NCBI GenBank assembly: GCA_029204225.1
Contig: MU832161.1
Location: 1-64,000 of the forward strand
Direction of reading: 5' to 3'
Source: Diphasiastrum complanatum
Lineage: Eukaryota; Streptophyta; Lycopodiopsida; Lycopodiales; Lycopodiaceae
Length of the DNA: 64,000 nucleotides
Part shown: positions 1-9,856 of the stretch, in pieces
How positions within the stretch are numbered: position 1 is the first letter of the stretch
Layout: each line of letters starts with the position of its first letter
The notes under the pieces: model-generated
Told to the model about the DNA's origin: nothing
Database searches by the model: none
What the model saw: only the letters and a program-made list of their open reading frames with translations
Position numbers and translations under genes: made by a program

Positions 1-163
1 AAAAAGGATCTAAACAACAAAAGTTTCGATGGATCATATGGCACAAACAACAAAATGCTAGCTCACTTCATTGTTCAGGTCAATTTTGATGACATGAGCA
101 GAGTATCATGCATATGGATGAGCATAAGGTGCCTAAACATTGATCTGGACAGGTTTCCAGTAC
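1..163 (-). other. Intron 3 (partial) of the coiled-coil gene
   Basis: Begins with GTACTGG on the minus strand directly after exon 3 and runs to the window edge. Nothing else recognisable. Confidence 0.5.
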
Positions 164-312
164 CTTTGCCTTTGGCATGGTTGACACAAATCTTGCCAAA
201 AAGCAAGCAATACCATCATAGATATCTTCTTGTGTAACAACAATATAACCCTCAGCATCCCCAGCATCAAAATCTTGGCCACACATGTCATTTTCATTGG
301 CGAGAGATCGCA
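164..312 (-). CDS. Exon 3 of the split coiled-coil protein gene
   Basis: A 149-nt exon entering after TTCTTTAG| in phase 1 (completing a Val codon with the last base of exon 2) and leaving at GGCAAAG|GTACTG in phase 0. It encodes an acidic run, AGDAEGYIVVTQEDIYDGIA, followed by CFLARFVSTMPKAK. This is the most recognisable segment of the plant family (GYxVVTQEDIxDGIACFxA). The rest of the protein must be encoded beyond the left edge. No stop or frameshift is seen in any of the three exons, so the gene may be functional despite its enlarged first intron. Confidence 0.7.
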
Positions 313-696
313 CTAAAGAACAATCTGACCATAACGACAAAAGATGTTAATTTTCTAGATGTCTGTCATGTTAGTCTTTTAGTTCAAATTGTGCAAGCTT
401 TTCCAACAAGTCACACTTAAACACCCTATCACCTTGAAGCCAGTTGACACAGTGAGCAATTAAAATTTCAGATTAGGTTACACAAAAACCTACAGGCCCG
501 GAGTGACGTACATTCTAGCATTAAAAGTGGTCATTAGTGATCCATGGTTCATAAGATCCACAGAATCTCATTCTGTTCTGAAAATGAGCATGTGCTGATG
601 CTGATATTTTTGGCCAGTGCTTTCTATCCAAGATTTATAAATCCCATTCAAAAGGCAATTAAAAACTCGCAGCCAAAAAGATACGAAAAGGTACAC
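313..696 (-). other. Intron 2 of the coiled-coil gene
   Basis: A 384-bp AT-rich stretch bounded by GT (696-695) and AG (314-313) on the minus strand. No repeat or second gene is seen. Confidence 0.55.
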
Positions 697-805
697 CTTG
701 TTCAGATAAAGACGTTGCTGGAAAAGCATCCCCATCCTTTACAATATGCAGACTGCACATTTTCTCAAGAAACTCCCGAGATTCCACTTTCTTCTTCAAG
801 CGCTC
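697..805 (-). CDS. Exon 2 of the split coiled-coil protein gene
   Basis: A 109-nt exon reading ERLKKKVESREFLEKMCSLH and onward to SLSEQ plus one base. The acceptor is TTTCAG|GAG; an alternative acceptor 6 nt upstream (GTGCAG|) keeps the same phase. It enters in phase 0, matching exon 1, and leaves at CAAG|GTGTAC in phase 1, matching the start of exon 3. The ESREFLEK stretch corresponds to a conserved segment that follows the coiled coil in the family. I chose the splice sites because phases agree across all three exons. Confidence 0.66.
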
Positions 806-981
806 CTGAAACTGCACGGCGAGCTCCAAAGAATAAATGACAATAGTACTCATATTAATGCAGATACAATTTATCTGGAAAACCTAAGTAGTTTAGACCA
901 TAGCTCCTCTTTAATTTTGCCCCTCATAAGTTGTACAACGAAAGAAAGACGAAGGATTCTTCCTGCAAACTACTAACTATC
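806..981 (-). other. 3' part of host intron 1, downstream of the copia insertion
   Basis: Minus-strand intron sequence between the copia element and exon 2, ending in the TTTCAG acceptor. Together with 12332-12834 it suggests that intron 1 was about 0.7 kb before the insertion. Confidence 0.5.
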
Positions 982-986
982 CCCAT
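982..986. repeat. Target-site duplication CCCAT, left copy
   Basis: CCCAT lies immediately before the TGTTAG start of the 5' LTR. The same five bases follow the 3' LTR at 12327-12331. Five base pairs is the usual duplication length for copia integrases. Confidence 0.8.
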
Positions 987-1335
987 TGTTAGTAATAAGC
1001 AATTCATACTTAGGATTACCATTAGGATTCAGCTGAATAGGAAAGAAAACGGCCGGTAAGTATGACGGGATTAGGACTTCTTGGAATGATCTCTGAGTAC
1101 TCTCTGCTCAGGACGGAGGAGCCAATTCTTGGAGGGCACCCGTCGTAAGAATATAATGTAGAATGATCTAAGCAGAAAATACGCTCGTTTTGGAAACTTT
1201 GTGATCCTTCTTCGTGTTCTTGTGTGACAGTGCTTGCGCATTATTTATGTGTTGATTAATCGTGGTCTTACAGTACGATCTGTCTGTGCTTTAATCATCA
1301 GTCGCTTGTGCTGTTAAGATTGAATTAATCCTTCA
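987..1335 (+). repeat. 5' LTR of copia A
   Basis: Starts TGTTAGTAATAAGC and ends AATTAATCCTTCA (TG...CA). Near-identical to 11988-12326 except for about 10 extra bases close to its start and roughly nine substitutions. The primer site directly after it is degenerate (GGTTATAGGCCC, loosely like the initiator-Met tRNA complement). Confidence 0.88.
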
Positions 1336-1491
1336 AAGGTTATAGGCCCACGTCACTGTATCGATCACGCGAGATTTGGAATCGGTCACACGAGATTTGG
1401 AGTACTGATCGCGTGAAAAAGGGCGATTGGACGCGGATCATCTTGGAGGATCGAGAAGAAGCGAAAGTGTGATCTTGGAAGATCGAAAGAA

Positions 1492-3366
1492 ATGAGCGAA
1501 CCTGTTAAAGAGATGAAGGGAGCTACTGCGGTTGAATCAAGGGCAATCGAGAAGCTGGACGCCAGCAACTATGTGAACTGGAGCTGGAAAATGAGGTTGA
1601 TCTTGGAGGAGAGAGGCCTGTGGGGAATTGTCAAAGGAAGCGAGATGGTTGAAGGGATGAGGAAGGGATGCCGCTTAATCAAGCTGTAGCGGAAGCGTGG
1701 GAGAGCAGGGAGAGAAAAGCATATCTGATGATCTGTCTCGCACTTGGAGACGTAGCGATAAATCGAATCAGGCACACCAAGACATCGATGGAAGCCTGGA
1801 CGCAGCTGAAGGAGGCATACGAAGCGCAAGGGATAGCCAACATCCTGCTTCCACAGAGACATCTGGCGAACATACGAATGGGTAGCGGTGACAGCATGAG
1901 TGCTCACTTACAGAAGATCAAGACCATGGCACGGCCATTGGAAGAAGCAGGCGCGGTGGTGGAGCAAAGGCAATTGATTTACAGAATATTGGGAAGCTTG
2001 CCAGACCAATATGAGGCCCTGGTGATCAATCTGGAAGGGATGGATGAAAGGCTGACGCTATGTATGCAATCGATTACTTCAAGATGAGGTAAGGAGAGAA
2101 GCCAATGACAGGCAAACTGATGTTGCCCTCATAAGCGGATTCAAGGACTTCAAGATTAAGAAGGATCAAAACACTGAGCGGGGGGAAAGTTCGAAGGATT
2201 CCAAGAAGAAGTCATGGAAAGAAGGACAGAAGAAGGGCTATGATGTGAAGTGCTACTACTGCGATGAGATCAGGCACTTTGTGAGGCAGTGTCCAAAGAA
2301 GTGTGAAGATGTCAAGAGAAGACTGAGTGCAGAAGCAAACCTGACAGAGATTGAAGCTGAGGAGGATGAGACAAAGATAGCATTCATGGCTATAATGCAG
2401 AATGAACCAGAAGAGATCAGCCAACATTCCTCTTCAGACAGTTGTGCAGAAATCATAGAAATCAAGAGTGAATTGAAGGGATTCAGAGGCACCACAGACA
2501 TGGTATGGTATCTTGACTCAGCTGCAACGAAACACATGACTTTCAACAGGAGTTCTTTCGTCACCTATGAGCTGATTGCAGGGGGAAGGGAAGTGACAAT
2601 AGGAGACAAAGGAGTGATCACAGCTGTGGGAGTTGGGACAGTCAACCTTTGACTTCCCAATGACAGAAGGTTCACGTGGAGTGAAGTCTTGCATGTGCCA
2701 AACATTGCCAAGAACTTGATTTCAGTTGCTTGCATTGTTGACATGGATCTAGATATCATATTTTCAAGAAGAGAATGCAGCATGCTTATAGACGATGTTG
2801 CCATACCTATAGGAAGAAAAAGAGGAGGATTATACCAATTGATAGTCAGTGCAGAGCAGCAGGAAATAGCATGTGTGGCCTCAACAGAGACAGAGAAGAA
2901 TGACCTGTGGCATAAGAGGCTGGGACACTTGGGATTGTCAGGACTACGTCAATTGGCACAAGGGAACTTAGTCAGGGACTTTAATTTCAATCCCAGCACA
3001 GACATAGGAAGATGTGACGCATGCCTGTATGGAAAGCAGAACAGAGAACGGTTTGCAAGCTATGAAGGAAAAAGGTAGGGGCAACTGTTGAATTTGATCC
3101 ACTCAGATCTCTGTGGACCCATGGAAACTGAATCAATTGGAGGAGCGAGATATTTCGTCATATTCATAGACGACTGCTCACGGACGGTGTTCACCAGATT
3201 CTTGAAGTCAAAGGGTCAGACATTCGAGGTGTTTAAATCATTTAAACAATATGTCGAGAACCAGACAGATCGAAGAATCAAAAGACTGAGAACAGACAAT
3301 GGCGGTGAATATAGGAGCAACGCCTTTGATGATTTTTGTGAGTTGCATGGGATAAAAAGAGAATTC
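1492..3366 (+). pseudogene. Copia A gag, protease and integrase N-terminal half (broken)
   Basis: In order: gag of the UBN2 type (LDASNYVNWSWKMRLILEE near 1560), with a frameshift near 1660-1690 and another near 2065. Next a CX2CX4HX4C zinc knuckle at 2251-2292, then an aspartic protease core reading DSAATKHMT (near 2514) in place of the usual DSGA. Then the pre-integrase HxxxH region (LWHKRLGHLGLSGLRQL, about 2908), and integrase with IHSDLCGPME (about 3094), FIDDCSR and RTDNGGEY. In-frame stops include TGA at about 2650 (probably from CGA) and TAG at 3076-3078 (probably from CAG). Coding homology stops after GIKREFT at about 3366, where foreign DNA begins. About 30 integrase codons, including the catalytic Glu region, are missing. 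Confidence 0.85.
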
Positions 3367-5183
3367 ACACGTTTTCTATGTAGGCTTTCCTCTGAGGCAA
3401 AGGAATTGGTGGATCCAATTTTTTGAGAAGCAGAAAGGTCGAAAAGGCCGTCGAAATAGGCAAATTTGCAATATTTGCTATTCCGAAGGCTATTGCAGGT
3501 GAGGGTGCTGGATGAGGGCAATGTAGATCCATAGTTGAGGGTGCTGTAGATCCAGGCTTCTAGAGAGTCAGAATACCCATCGGAATATATGGATCTGTTG
3601 GATTTGTTAAATCAGCGCCTATTCCGATGGCTGTTCCGATGCCAAATCCTACTGCCAATTTTTTGGTGGATATGCTAGATTGCATATGGATGTTTGTTGC
3701 TCTTTTTCTAAAATTAATTTGTTCCAACTATTTTTTGTAATACTAAACTAAGCAAACTGCAATACTGGTTTTTGTTTTGTAGATTTCATTATTAGATACT
3801 GGACCAATATTCATCATAGCATTTCAGGCAGATCATCATAGCAGCTTCCTGAGGTACTTTCAAGGTCGGAATGGAGCTTGGAATAAATCATGCTAGTTCA
3901 AACAGTATACCAGTGTCTATTCCGACGTTTGTTCCGACCTCTGCTGATATTTTTTTTTTATCTTTCAAATTCATGGCAAATCTCGGAAGATGGAATGACC
4001 ATGTACGAACTAGTATTTCTAGGCGAAATAATAAATGCAAGTAGACCCCTCTTAAAGAAAGTAGAGTGAGCCACCTTTTGATGGTGACCTCTAGTGGAGA
4101 GCATTATTCCACTTGTAATTTGTGTAATGTGGAAATGCCACTAGGATGCCACCTAAGGAGCTCTCTTGTTTATTTAAGAAACTCCCTCTTTGTGAAGAGG
4201 AGCTTTTGTGTATTGTATCAACTCCAGGCTGAAATGAGAAGAGCCTCCACGAGTTAGGTGCATCCATTGAGCTCCTTGATCATGCTTGTTTCTTGAGTGA
4301 TGCATTCATGATCTTGCCCTTCCCTCCTTTGTGTGTGGTTGTGGATCGTAGAGTGGATTAGATTTCTTGTTTTCCTAGTTGTGGATTAGTTTTCATTTTT
4401 TGTTGGTGGATTAATGTAGGAATCAGCATTCAAGTAAAGTAATAGGCTAGAAATGTGGTATAAATCTTGCATATCCTCCAACATTCTAGTTCTTGATGTT
4501 CTTGGGATGTCCAAGAATCAAAAGACCGGTTGGTTTCTTGATTCTTGGACTTCTAAAATGTTGTAAATTAGTTTCTTGTTTTAATTTTGTGGATTTATGC
4601 AAGTTTAGTAGCATTTAGGATCTGATTTAGTTCATTTTGCAGCAAAGTAGAAGTAGATTTCATGGTTGTTCACCTGGACTGCATGCTGATCTTTTGGTTG
4701 AACGTTTTGGTTACATGATTTTGGTTGAACGTTTTGGTTACATGACGATTTGATTGCATGTGACACGGTCAAGAGAGACAGATCTGAGTTGTCCTCTGAC
4801 AAGCAAGACAAAATACTACAATGTAGATCTGTCCCTTCTGCCTGATTTTGGGCTTTAAACAAGAAAGAATAACTTAAGCAAGAGCCCACTGTCTCTGCTG
4901 ACAGGCAGATGAAGAAGTAAGAAGAACAAAAACCAGTAGACAGATCCTTCCAAGTAGAGGATTTGTCAACATTTGGCATCGTTGCCACTTGAACTCCAAT
5001 GCATTCTAAATCCATAAGAGCTGCAACATTGTCCCCGCTCAGATCCCTGCAAACAAACTCCCAATCTTTCCACACATTTGAGTTTTTACAAAGGCTATAA
5101 TACTCTATATTCTAAAACATTCTTGATTTTCAATGTTCCTCACTATACTGTCAAATCAGTCGATACTGTGTGTGCACCATTCT
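3367..5183. other. Unassigned insert between copia A and the nested LTR element
   Basis: 1.8 kb that belongs neither to copia nor clearly to the nested LTR element. It has repeated phrases such as TTCCGATGGCTGTTCCGATG and GTTCCGAC (3600-3940), a TATTTAAG-type promoter-like stretch near 4171, and a 27-bp tandem duplication (4692-4745). A minus-strand open frame (5075-4632) follows an acceptor-like TTTGCAG, but I do not recognise its product. It could be a third insertion or DNA carried along with the deletion of the copia integrase segment. Confidence 0.4.
4692..4745. repeat. 27-bp tandem duplication
   Basis: Two adjacent perfect copies of a 27-mer beginning TTTTGGTTGAACG. Confidence 0.85.
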
Positions 5184-6351
5184 TGTTTTGACTTATTTTA
5201 ATTCCTGATGCAAATCAAGACCAGAAACCTATCAGTACCTCCACGCGCACCTGTTCTCTTCCACGCCACTGTGACCAGAATCCAGCCGGCGCCAAGTTCC
5301 TATGGCTGAAAATCTTTGATCGGTTCTAGCGAAGTCCAGAGAGCTCAGATCGATGTGCAATCACCTCACACGATCTAGGCATGATTAAAGGAAGCCTGGG
5401 GATCAATAAATTCTAGAGAGAGAAACGTGCTTTACCAGCCTGGGCAGAGCACTTGGTATGAGGGGAGGTGGCGAATCCCACCAATACTATAGGGGAGTGC
5501 GGGTTGCGACTCAGGGCGAGATCCAACCAAGTCTCAGCCTCCCCTGCTGGAATGTTGTCCTGGCACTCGCCTTGGCATGCCAGCACCCCGGAGACTAGGG
5601 TCGGTCACACACTTGAAATGTAACCTTCTCAGATTTATCAATAAAGTGAGATTTTTCTCAAACTGACTCTGATTGCCTTCTGGGTTTCAGTGTTCGGTAA
5701 AAGCGCCAGTTGTAAGGCCACTTTAAACTTTTTAATTTGGCACATAGCTGAGGGTCGTATCCCGGGACGCCAGCGGTATGCCGTTGGGACCATTCGGTCC
5801 GCGGCGCCAGCGGTATGCTGTCGGGACCATTTGGTTCAGGAACCGGTTGTCTCCATATCTGTCGTGGCTTGTGGTTCTGAGTGTTCCTTGTATGAACGTG
5901 AATGGGTTAAGCTCTTGGGAAACGGGCTCTAACCTGTCGACTGAGTTGGTTGGCTTGCTTGGGTGGAAGTTACCTGTTTATGGTTGTCCAGTCTGGCGTG
6001 GCGCCAGGTTGGCTTCCAGCGCTCGTGACGAAGCTTTCAGTTGGTTAAGTCTGATGTAAGTCAAACTGCTTGCTTGGAATGGATGTTACTCGTTTGTAAC
6101 GAAGCTTCGAGTTGGTTAAGTTTGATGTATGTCGGGCGGCTGGCTCAGAGGGAAGTCACCCACATCGGGAACCCCGATCTGGCATGGCGCCAGGTTGGAT
6201 CTCAATGTTGGTCTCGGAACTTCAAGTTGGTTAAGTCTGATCATTGTTGGCGAGTTGGCTGCTTGTATGTCAAGTGGGTCTGGACGGCAAGAGCTGAAGG
6301 CTGGGAAGCTAAGTCGTGGTTCCCGGCTCCCTTTGGGATGCCTGCGCTACA
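5184..6351 (+). repeat. 5' LTR of the nested non-coding element
   Basis: From 5264 onward it aligns base for base with 8754-9856. The first about 80 bases are diverged, so the start is approximate. It ends GCGCTACA. It contains a tandem block built on GCCAGCGGTATGCNGTCGGG (two copies near 5770-5830) and four diverged copies of AGTTGGTTAAGTCTGATG. Confidence 0.75.
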
Positions 6352-6353
6352 TG

Positions 6354-6366
6354 TGGTATCAGAGCC
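6354..6366 (+). other. Primer binding site (initiator tRNA-Met type)
   Basis: TGGTATCAGAGCC, the exact complement of the 3' end of plant initiator tRNA-Met, two bases after the left LTR. Confidence 0.85.
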
Positions 6367-6434
6367 GACTGGCCGGTCAGCTATGCGGATCTCACGGAAA
6401 TGGCCACTGTTTGGGGTTCATCAGGATAACTGTT

Positions 6435-6813
6435 GTGCAAGTGTAAGCACGGGTGCGTCCACAGTCGGGGTGGTCGGCAGAACGGGGGACTTAATGAGTC
6501 AAAGTGCTGCCCTCGAGGTGTAAGCACGGTCAGTTTTCGCGGTTCGGGCCTGGCGCTGTCTGCACGTAGGACGGATGAGGCAAAGTGCTGCCTAGGTAGG
6601 TGAAAGCACGGTCTGTACCTTGTGGGGTGCGGGGCGACATATTCGAACTGTACGGGTTAACCATTGATACAGAGATGCTGCTCGAATTCGGGTGTAAAGC
6701 ACGGGTGGTTAGCTGCCGGTGCGGGATAGCTGCCGATCGTTTAGCTATAAGGGCTATCGACCAGATTTGGTGGGGCGTGACTGAGGCAATGTGCTGCTTA
6801 ATGGTGAAAGCAC
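6435..6813 (+). repeat. Serial hairpin modules downstream of the primer site
   Basis: Five spaced copies of AGCACGG (starting 6446, 6523, 6605, 6698, 6809). Each is preceded by GTGC(T) or ATGCT (6435, 6504, 6585, 6675, 6791), usually in the phrase GGCAAAGTGCTGC. GTGCT and AGCAC are complementary, so each module can form a short stem while the intervening 8-20 bases vary. Position after the primer site is where retroelement packaging and dimerisation signals lie. That role is inference. Confidence 0.6.
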
Positions 6814-8650
6814 GGATAGTTGGATGGGTGTTCTCTGTGGGCTGATTTTGTGATCGATCTGTATGGGCGCGGCCAGGCAAAGGTCCTTTGGCAGGACTAT
6901 CTCAAAGGGGGACCTTCTTTTTGTTACCCGTTAGTAAACCTGCCTGAGTGTCTTGCTTGTATGTATTCGTGGTGAGTCTTAGTACTCGTGCTTTGCCTGG
7001 TTTGCATGATTGCTTGTGATACAAGGAGCTGATGGCTCGAGAAGGAACCTTTCTTTTGAAGGCTGATACCATCAAACAAAGAGGACTACAGAATCTGTGG
7101 GGCGGATTCGCAGTTCAAGTACTAGCACGTGAACGACAACGAAACGACTCGATGTTTGCAAAGGATTGATGGCTAGCCTGTTACTTGGGTTAGTTTTATT
7201 TGCGACAACGCCCACCAGACGCAAGCAGGAAGTCAAAAGTTGGAAAGGGCAATTTCAGAGGAGATCTTCCATGGAGTAGTTGGTCTTCATTTGGGACGGC
7301 CACCTTCGGAACTAAAACTCACTGAGCATGGGTGATATCCAGTATCAGTTGGGATTTTCCTCAAAGGGGAAAGACTAGGATCCTCTTCAGAGATTGGCAA
7401 CAAGTTAGATCAAGCCATAATACTAGTAGATGGAAAGCAAAGTGTTGGAAAGGCTTTTTGTCTGAGAACTCTACTCTAAGTCCAGTCAGCTGATTTTTAT
7501 AAGTGGAGGGGAACTATCACACACACCCCTCGCTTGGTGCAAATGTTGAATGAAAGTTGATCAAAATGGGGGCAAAATCAAGGCGACTTAGTCATACTCA
7601 CACGAGGAGACTGTCGAACTTTGAACCTAATAAGTTGACAAGTTTTTGTTGTGGAAAGGAAAGCTTGTCATAGGCTTTCTCTGGACCAGCAATGATGAGA
7701 AGACAATATGAGTACGCTGAAGGTGTTATGTGTAAAGCAGCTGATCAACGAAGGAACTGTGAAAGTTGAGTCTTGCACGAGAGACTTGGTACTTCGAACG
7801 GACGCTAAGGGACAGTTCATGTTGAGATCGGACTAGTGCAAACTCTAGGTGCATTTGTCTGATTCAAAGAGAGCTACTTGAAGCCAAGCTAGATGTACAC
7901 TTCTTGTTTTGATTGTGAGGCAACTGACCAGTGATGGAATTGTGAAAGTCAAGTTTTGCGCGAGACGGACATGGTGCTTTAAACGAACGCGAAGAGATAG
8001 TTCGTATGTGGATCAAACTGGTGCGACCCTTTGGCTCTCCACGAGGTCAATGGTTACATTTGGGTTGATTCAAAGACAGCTACTTCAAGCTAAGTGAGAG
8101 GTGCATTGCGGAGAACTCAATCTTTGCCAAAAAGGAAAAGTATCAAGATCAGGCTGGGACAAGGAGAGAAATCCAGGTGCGAAAGCAACAAGGCACGGAG
8201 TGGACCATAAAGTGGGCAATCAAACAATAAATCCTTTGGCTCAGGGAGCCTTGATACCTGTGCGGAACTGATCAAATCAGGAGCTCAGGGAGCTCAACAC
8301 AAAGTGCATCAAGGACAAATCAGGAGCTCAAAGGAGTTCCAAAGTTAAAAGTCAAAAGCGACAGGGGCAAACATTTCACAGAAAGGCCTTTGTCACTAGT
8401 TAATAAGGTTCTTGGGTTTTACGTAAGCGACATAAAATCTACGCTTTTCCCAAACAAAGTGATATTTTCAAGTTATGTAATTTTTCAGTACAAAGAGCTG
8501 AGTCTCCGACTTGTGGTGTGCCAGCTTCAATGTTAATAAAAAGTGGCCAGTAAATTGAGTACTGTGCCAAGTAGATCAAATGTATGGTTAATTTTAATTG
8601 GGAGGCACCTCTACTTTAATCTGACATCTGATGAGGACATCAGATTTTAT
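6814..8650 (+). other. Internal region of the nested element, no gene seen
   Basis: Six-frame reading gives only short open frames without gag, protease, integrase or RT motifs. It contains a diverged duplication at 7733-8103. Confidence 0.5.
7733..8103 (+). repeat. Diverged tandem duplication of about 180 bp
   Basis: About 7740-7897 and 7918-8094 share phrases in the same order: AACTGACCAGTGATGGAA versus CAGCTGATCAACGAAGGAA, GAGACTTGGT versus GACATGGT, and GATTCAAAGAGAGCTACTT versus GATTCAAAGACAGCTACTT. Confidence 0.6.
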
Positions 8651-8664
8651 AAAGGTGGGGTGGA
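8651..8664 (+). other. Polypurine tract of the nested element
   Basis: AAAGGTGGGGTGGA immediately before the TG of the right LTR. Confidence 0.65.
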
Positions 8665-9856
8665 TGTTGTAAAGTTACCTTTACAAGCCTTACTTCTGAC
8701 GCCACCGGCGCCAGTAATGTCCCCGGTGCCAGCAGCCCCCCTGCTACTCCCGGCGCCACTGTGACCAGAATCCAACCGATGCCAAGTTCCTATGGCTGAA
8801 AATCTTTGATCGGTTCTAGCGAAGTCCAGAGAGCTCAGATCGATGTGTAATCACCACACGATCTAGGCATAATTAAAGGAAGCCTGGGGATCAATAAATT
8901 CTAGAGAGAGAAAATGACTTCTAGAGAGAGAAACGTGCTTTACCAACCTGGGCAGAGCACTTGGTATGAGGGGAGGTGGCGAATCCCACCAATACTATAA
9001 GGGAGTGCGGGTTGCGACTCTGGGCGAGCTCCAACCAAGTCTCAGCCTCCCTTGTTGGAATGTTGTCCTGGCACTCGCCTTGGCATTCCAGCACCCCGGA
9101 GACTAGGGTCGGTCACACACTTGAAATGTAACCTTCTCAAATTTATCAATAAAGTGGGATTTTTCTCAAACTGACTCTGATTACCTTCTGGGTTTCAGTG
9201 TTCGGTAAAAGCGCCAATTGTAAGGCCGCTTCAAACTTTTTAATTTGGCACATAGCTAAGGGTCGTATCCTGGGACGCCAACGGTATGCCGTCGGGACCA
9301 TTCGGTCCGTGGCGCCAGCGGTATGCTGTCCGGACCATTTGGTCCAGGAACTGGTTGTCTCCATATCTGTCGTGGCTTGTGGTTCTGAGTGTTCCTTGCA
9401 TGAATGTGAATGGGTTAAGCTCTTGGGGAACGGGCTCTAACCTGTCGGTTGAGTTGGATGGCTTGCTTGGGTGGAAGTTACCTGTTTATGGCTGTCCAGT
9501 CTGGCGTGGCGCCAGGTTGGCTTCCAGCGCTCGTGACGAAGCTTTCAGTTGGTTAAGTCTGATGTAAGTCAGACCGCTTGCTTGGAATGGATGTTACTTG
9601 TTTGTAACGAAGCTTCGAGTTGGTTCAGTTTGATGTATGGGCGGCTGGCTCGGAGGGAAGTCACCCACATCGGGACCCCCGATCTGGCATGGCGCCAGGT
9701 TGGATCTCAATGTTGGTCTCGGAACTTCAAGTTGGTTAAGTCTGATCGTTGTTGGCGAGTTTGCTGCTTGTATGTCAAGTGGGTTTGGACGGCAAGAGCT
9801 GAAGGTTGGGAAGCTAAGTCGTGGTTCCCGGCTCCCTTTGGGATGCCTGCGCTACA
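8665..9856 (+). repeat. 3' LTR of the nested non-coding element
   Basis: Starts TGTTGTAAAGTTACC after a purine tract, ends GCGCTACA and is followed immediately by resumed copia integrase coding at 9857. It carries a duplicated CTAGAGAGAGAAA phrase near 8900-8930 that is absent from the left LTR. Confidence 0.83.

Larger units (their letters stand above)
5184..9856 (+). mobile_element. Nested LTR retroelement without coding capacity (LARD-like)
   Basis: Two direct repeats of about 1.17-1.19 kb (about 5184-6351 and 8665-9856) flank a 2.3 kb internal region. An exact primer site TGGTATCAGAGCC follows the left LTR at 6354, and a purine tract AAAGGTGGGGTGGA precedes the right one. No gag or pol motif could be read in any frame of the internal region, so mobility would need proteins from another element. 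It sits in the integrase gene of copia A. No matching target duplication is visible because the left flank is rearranged. Confidence 0.78.

Noticed and set aside
4632-5075. 147-codon minus-strand frame preceded by an acceptor-like TTTGCAG
   Set aside because: No recognisable homology, and its second half is built from the 27-bp tandem duplication; not called as a gene.
6041-6523. 160-codon frame and similar frames in the 9.5-9.9 kb repeat
   Set aside because: They lie inside or across the LTR of the nested element. The copy at 9549 only becomes long because it fuses LTR to resumed copia coding.
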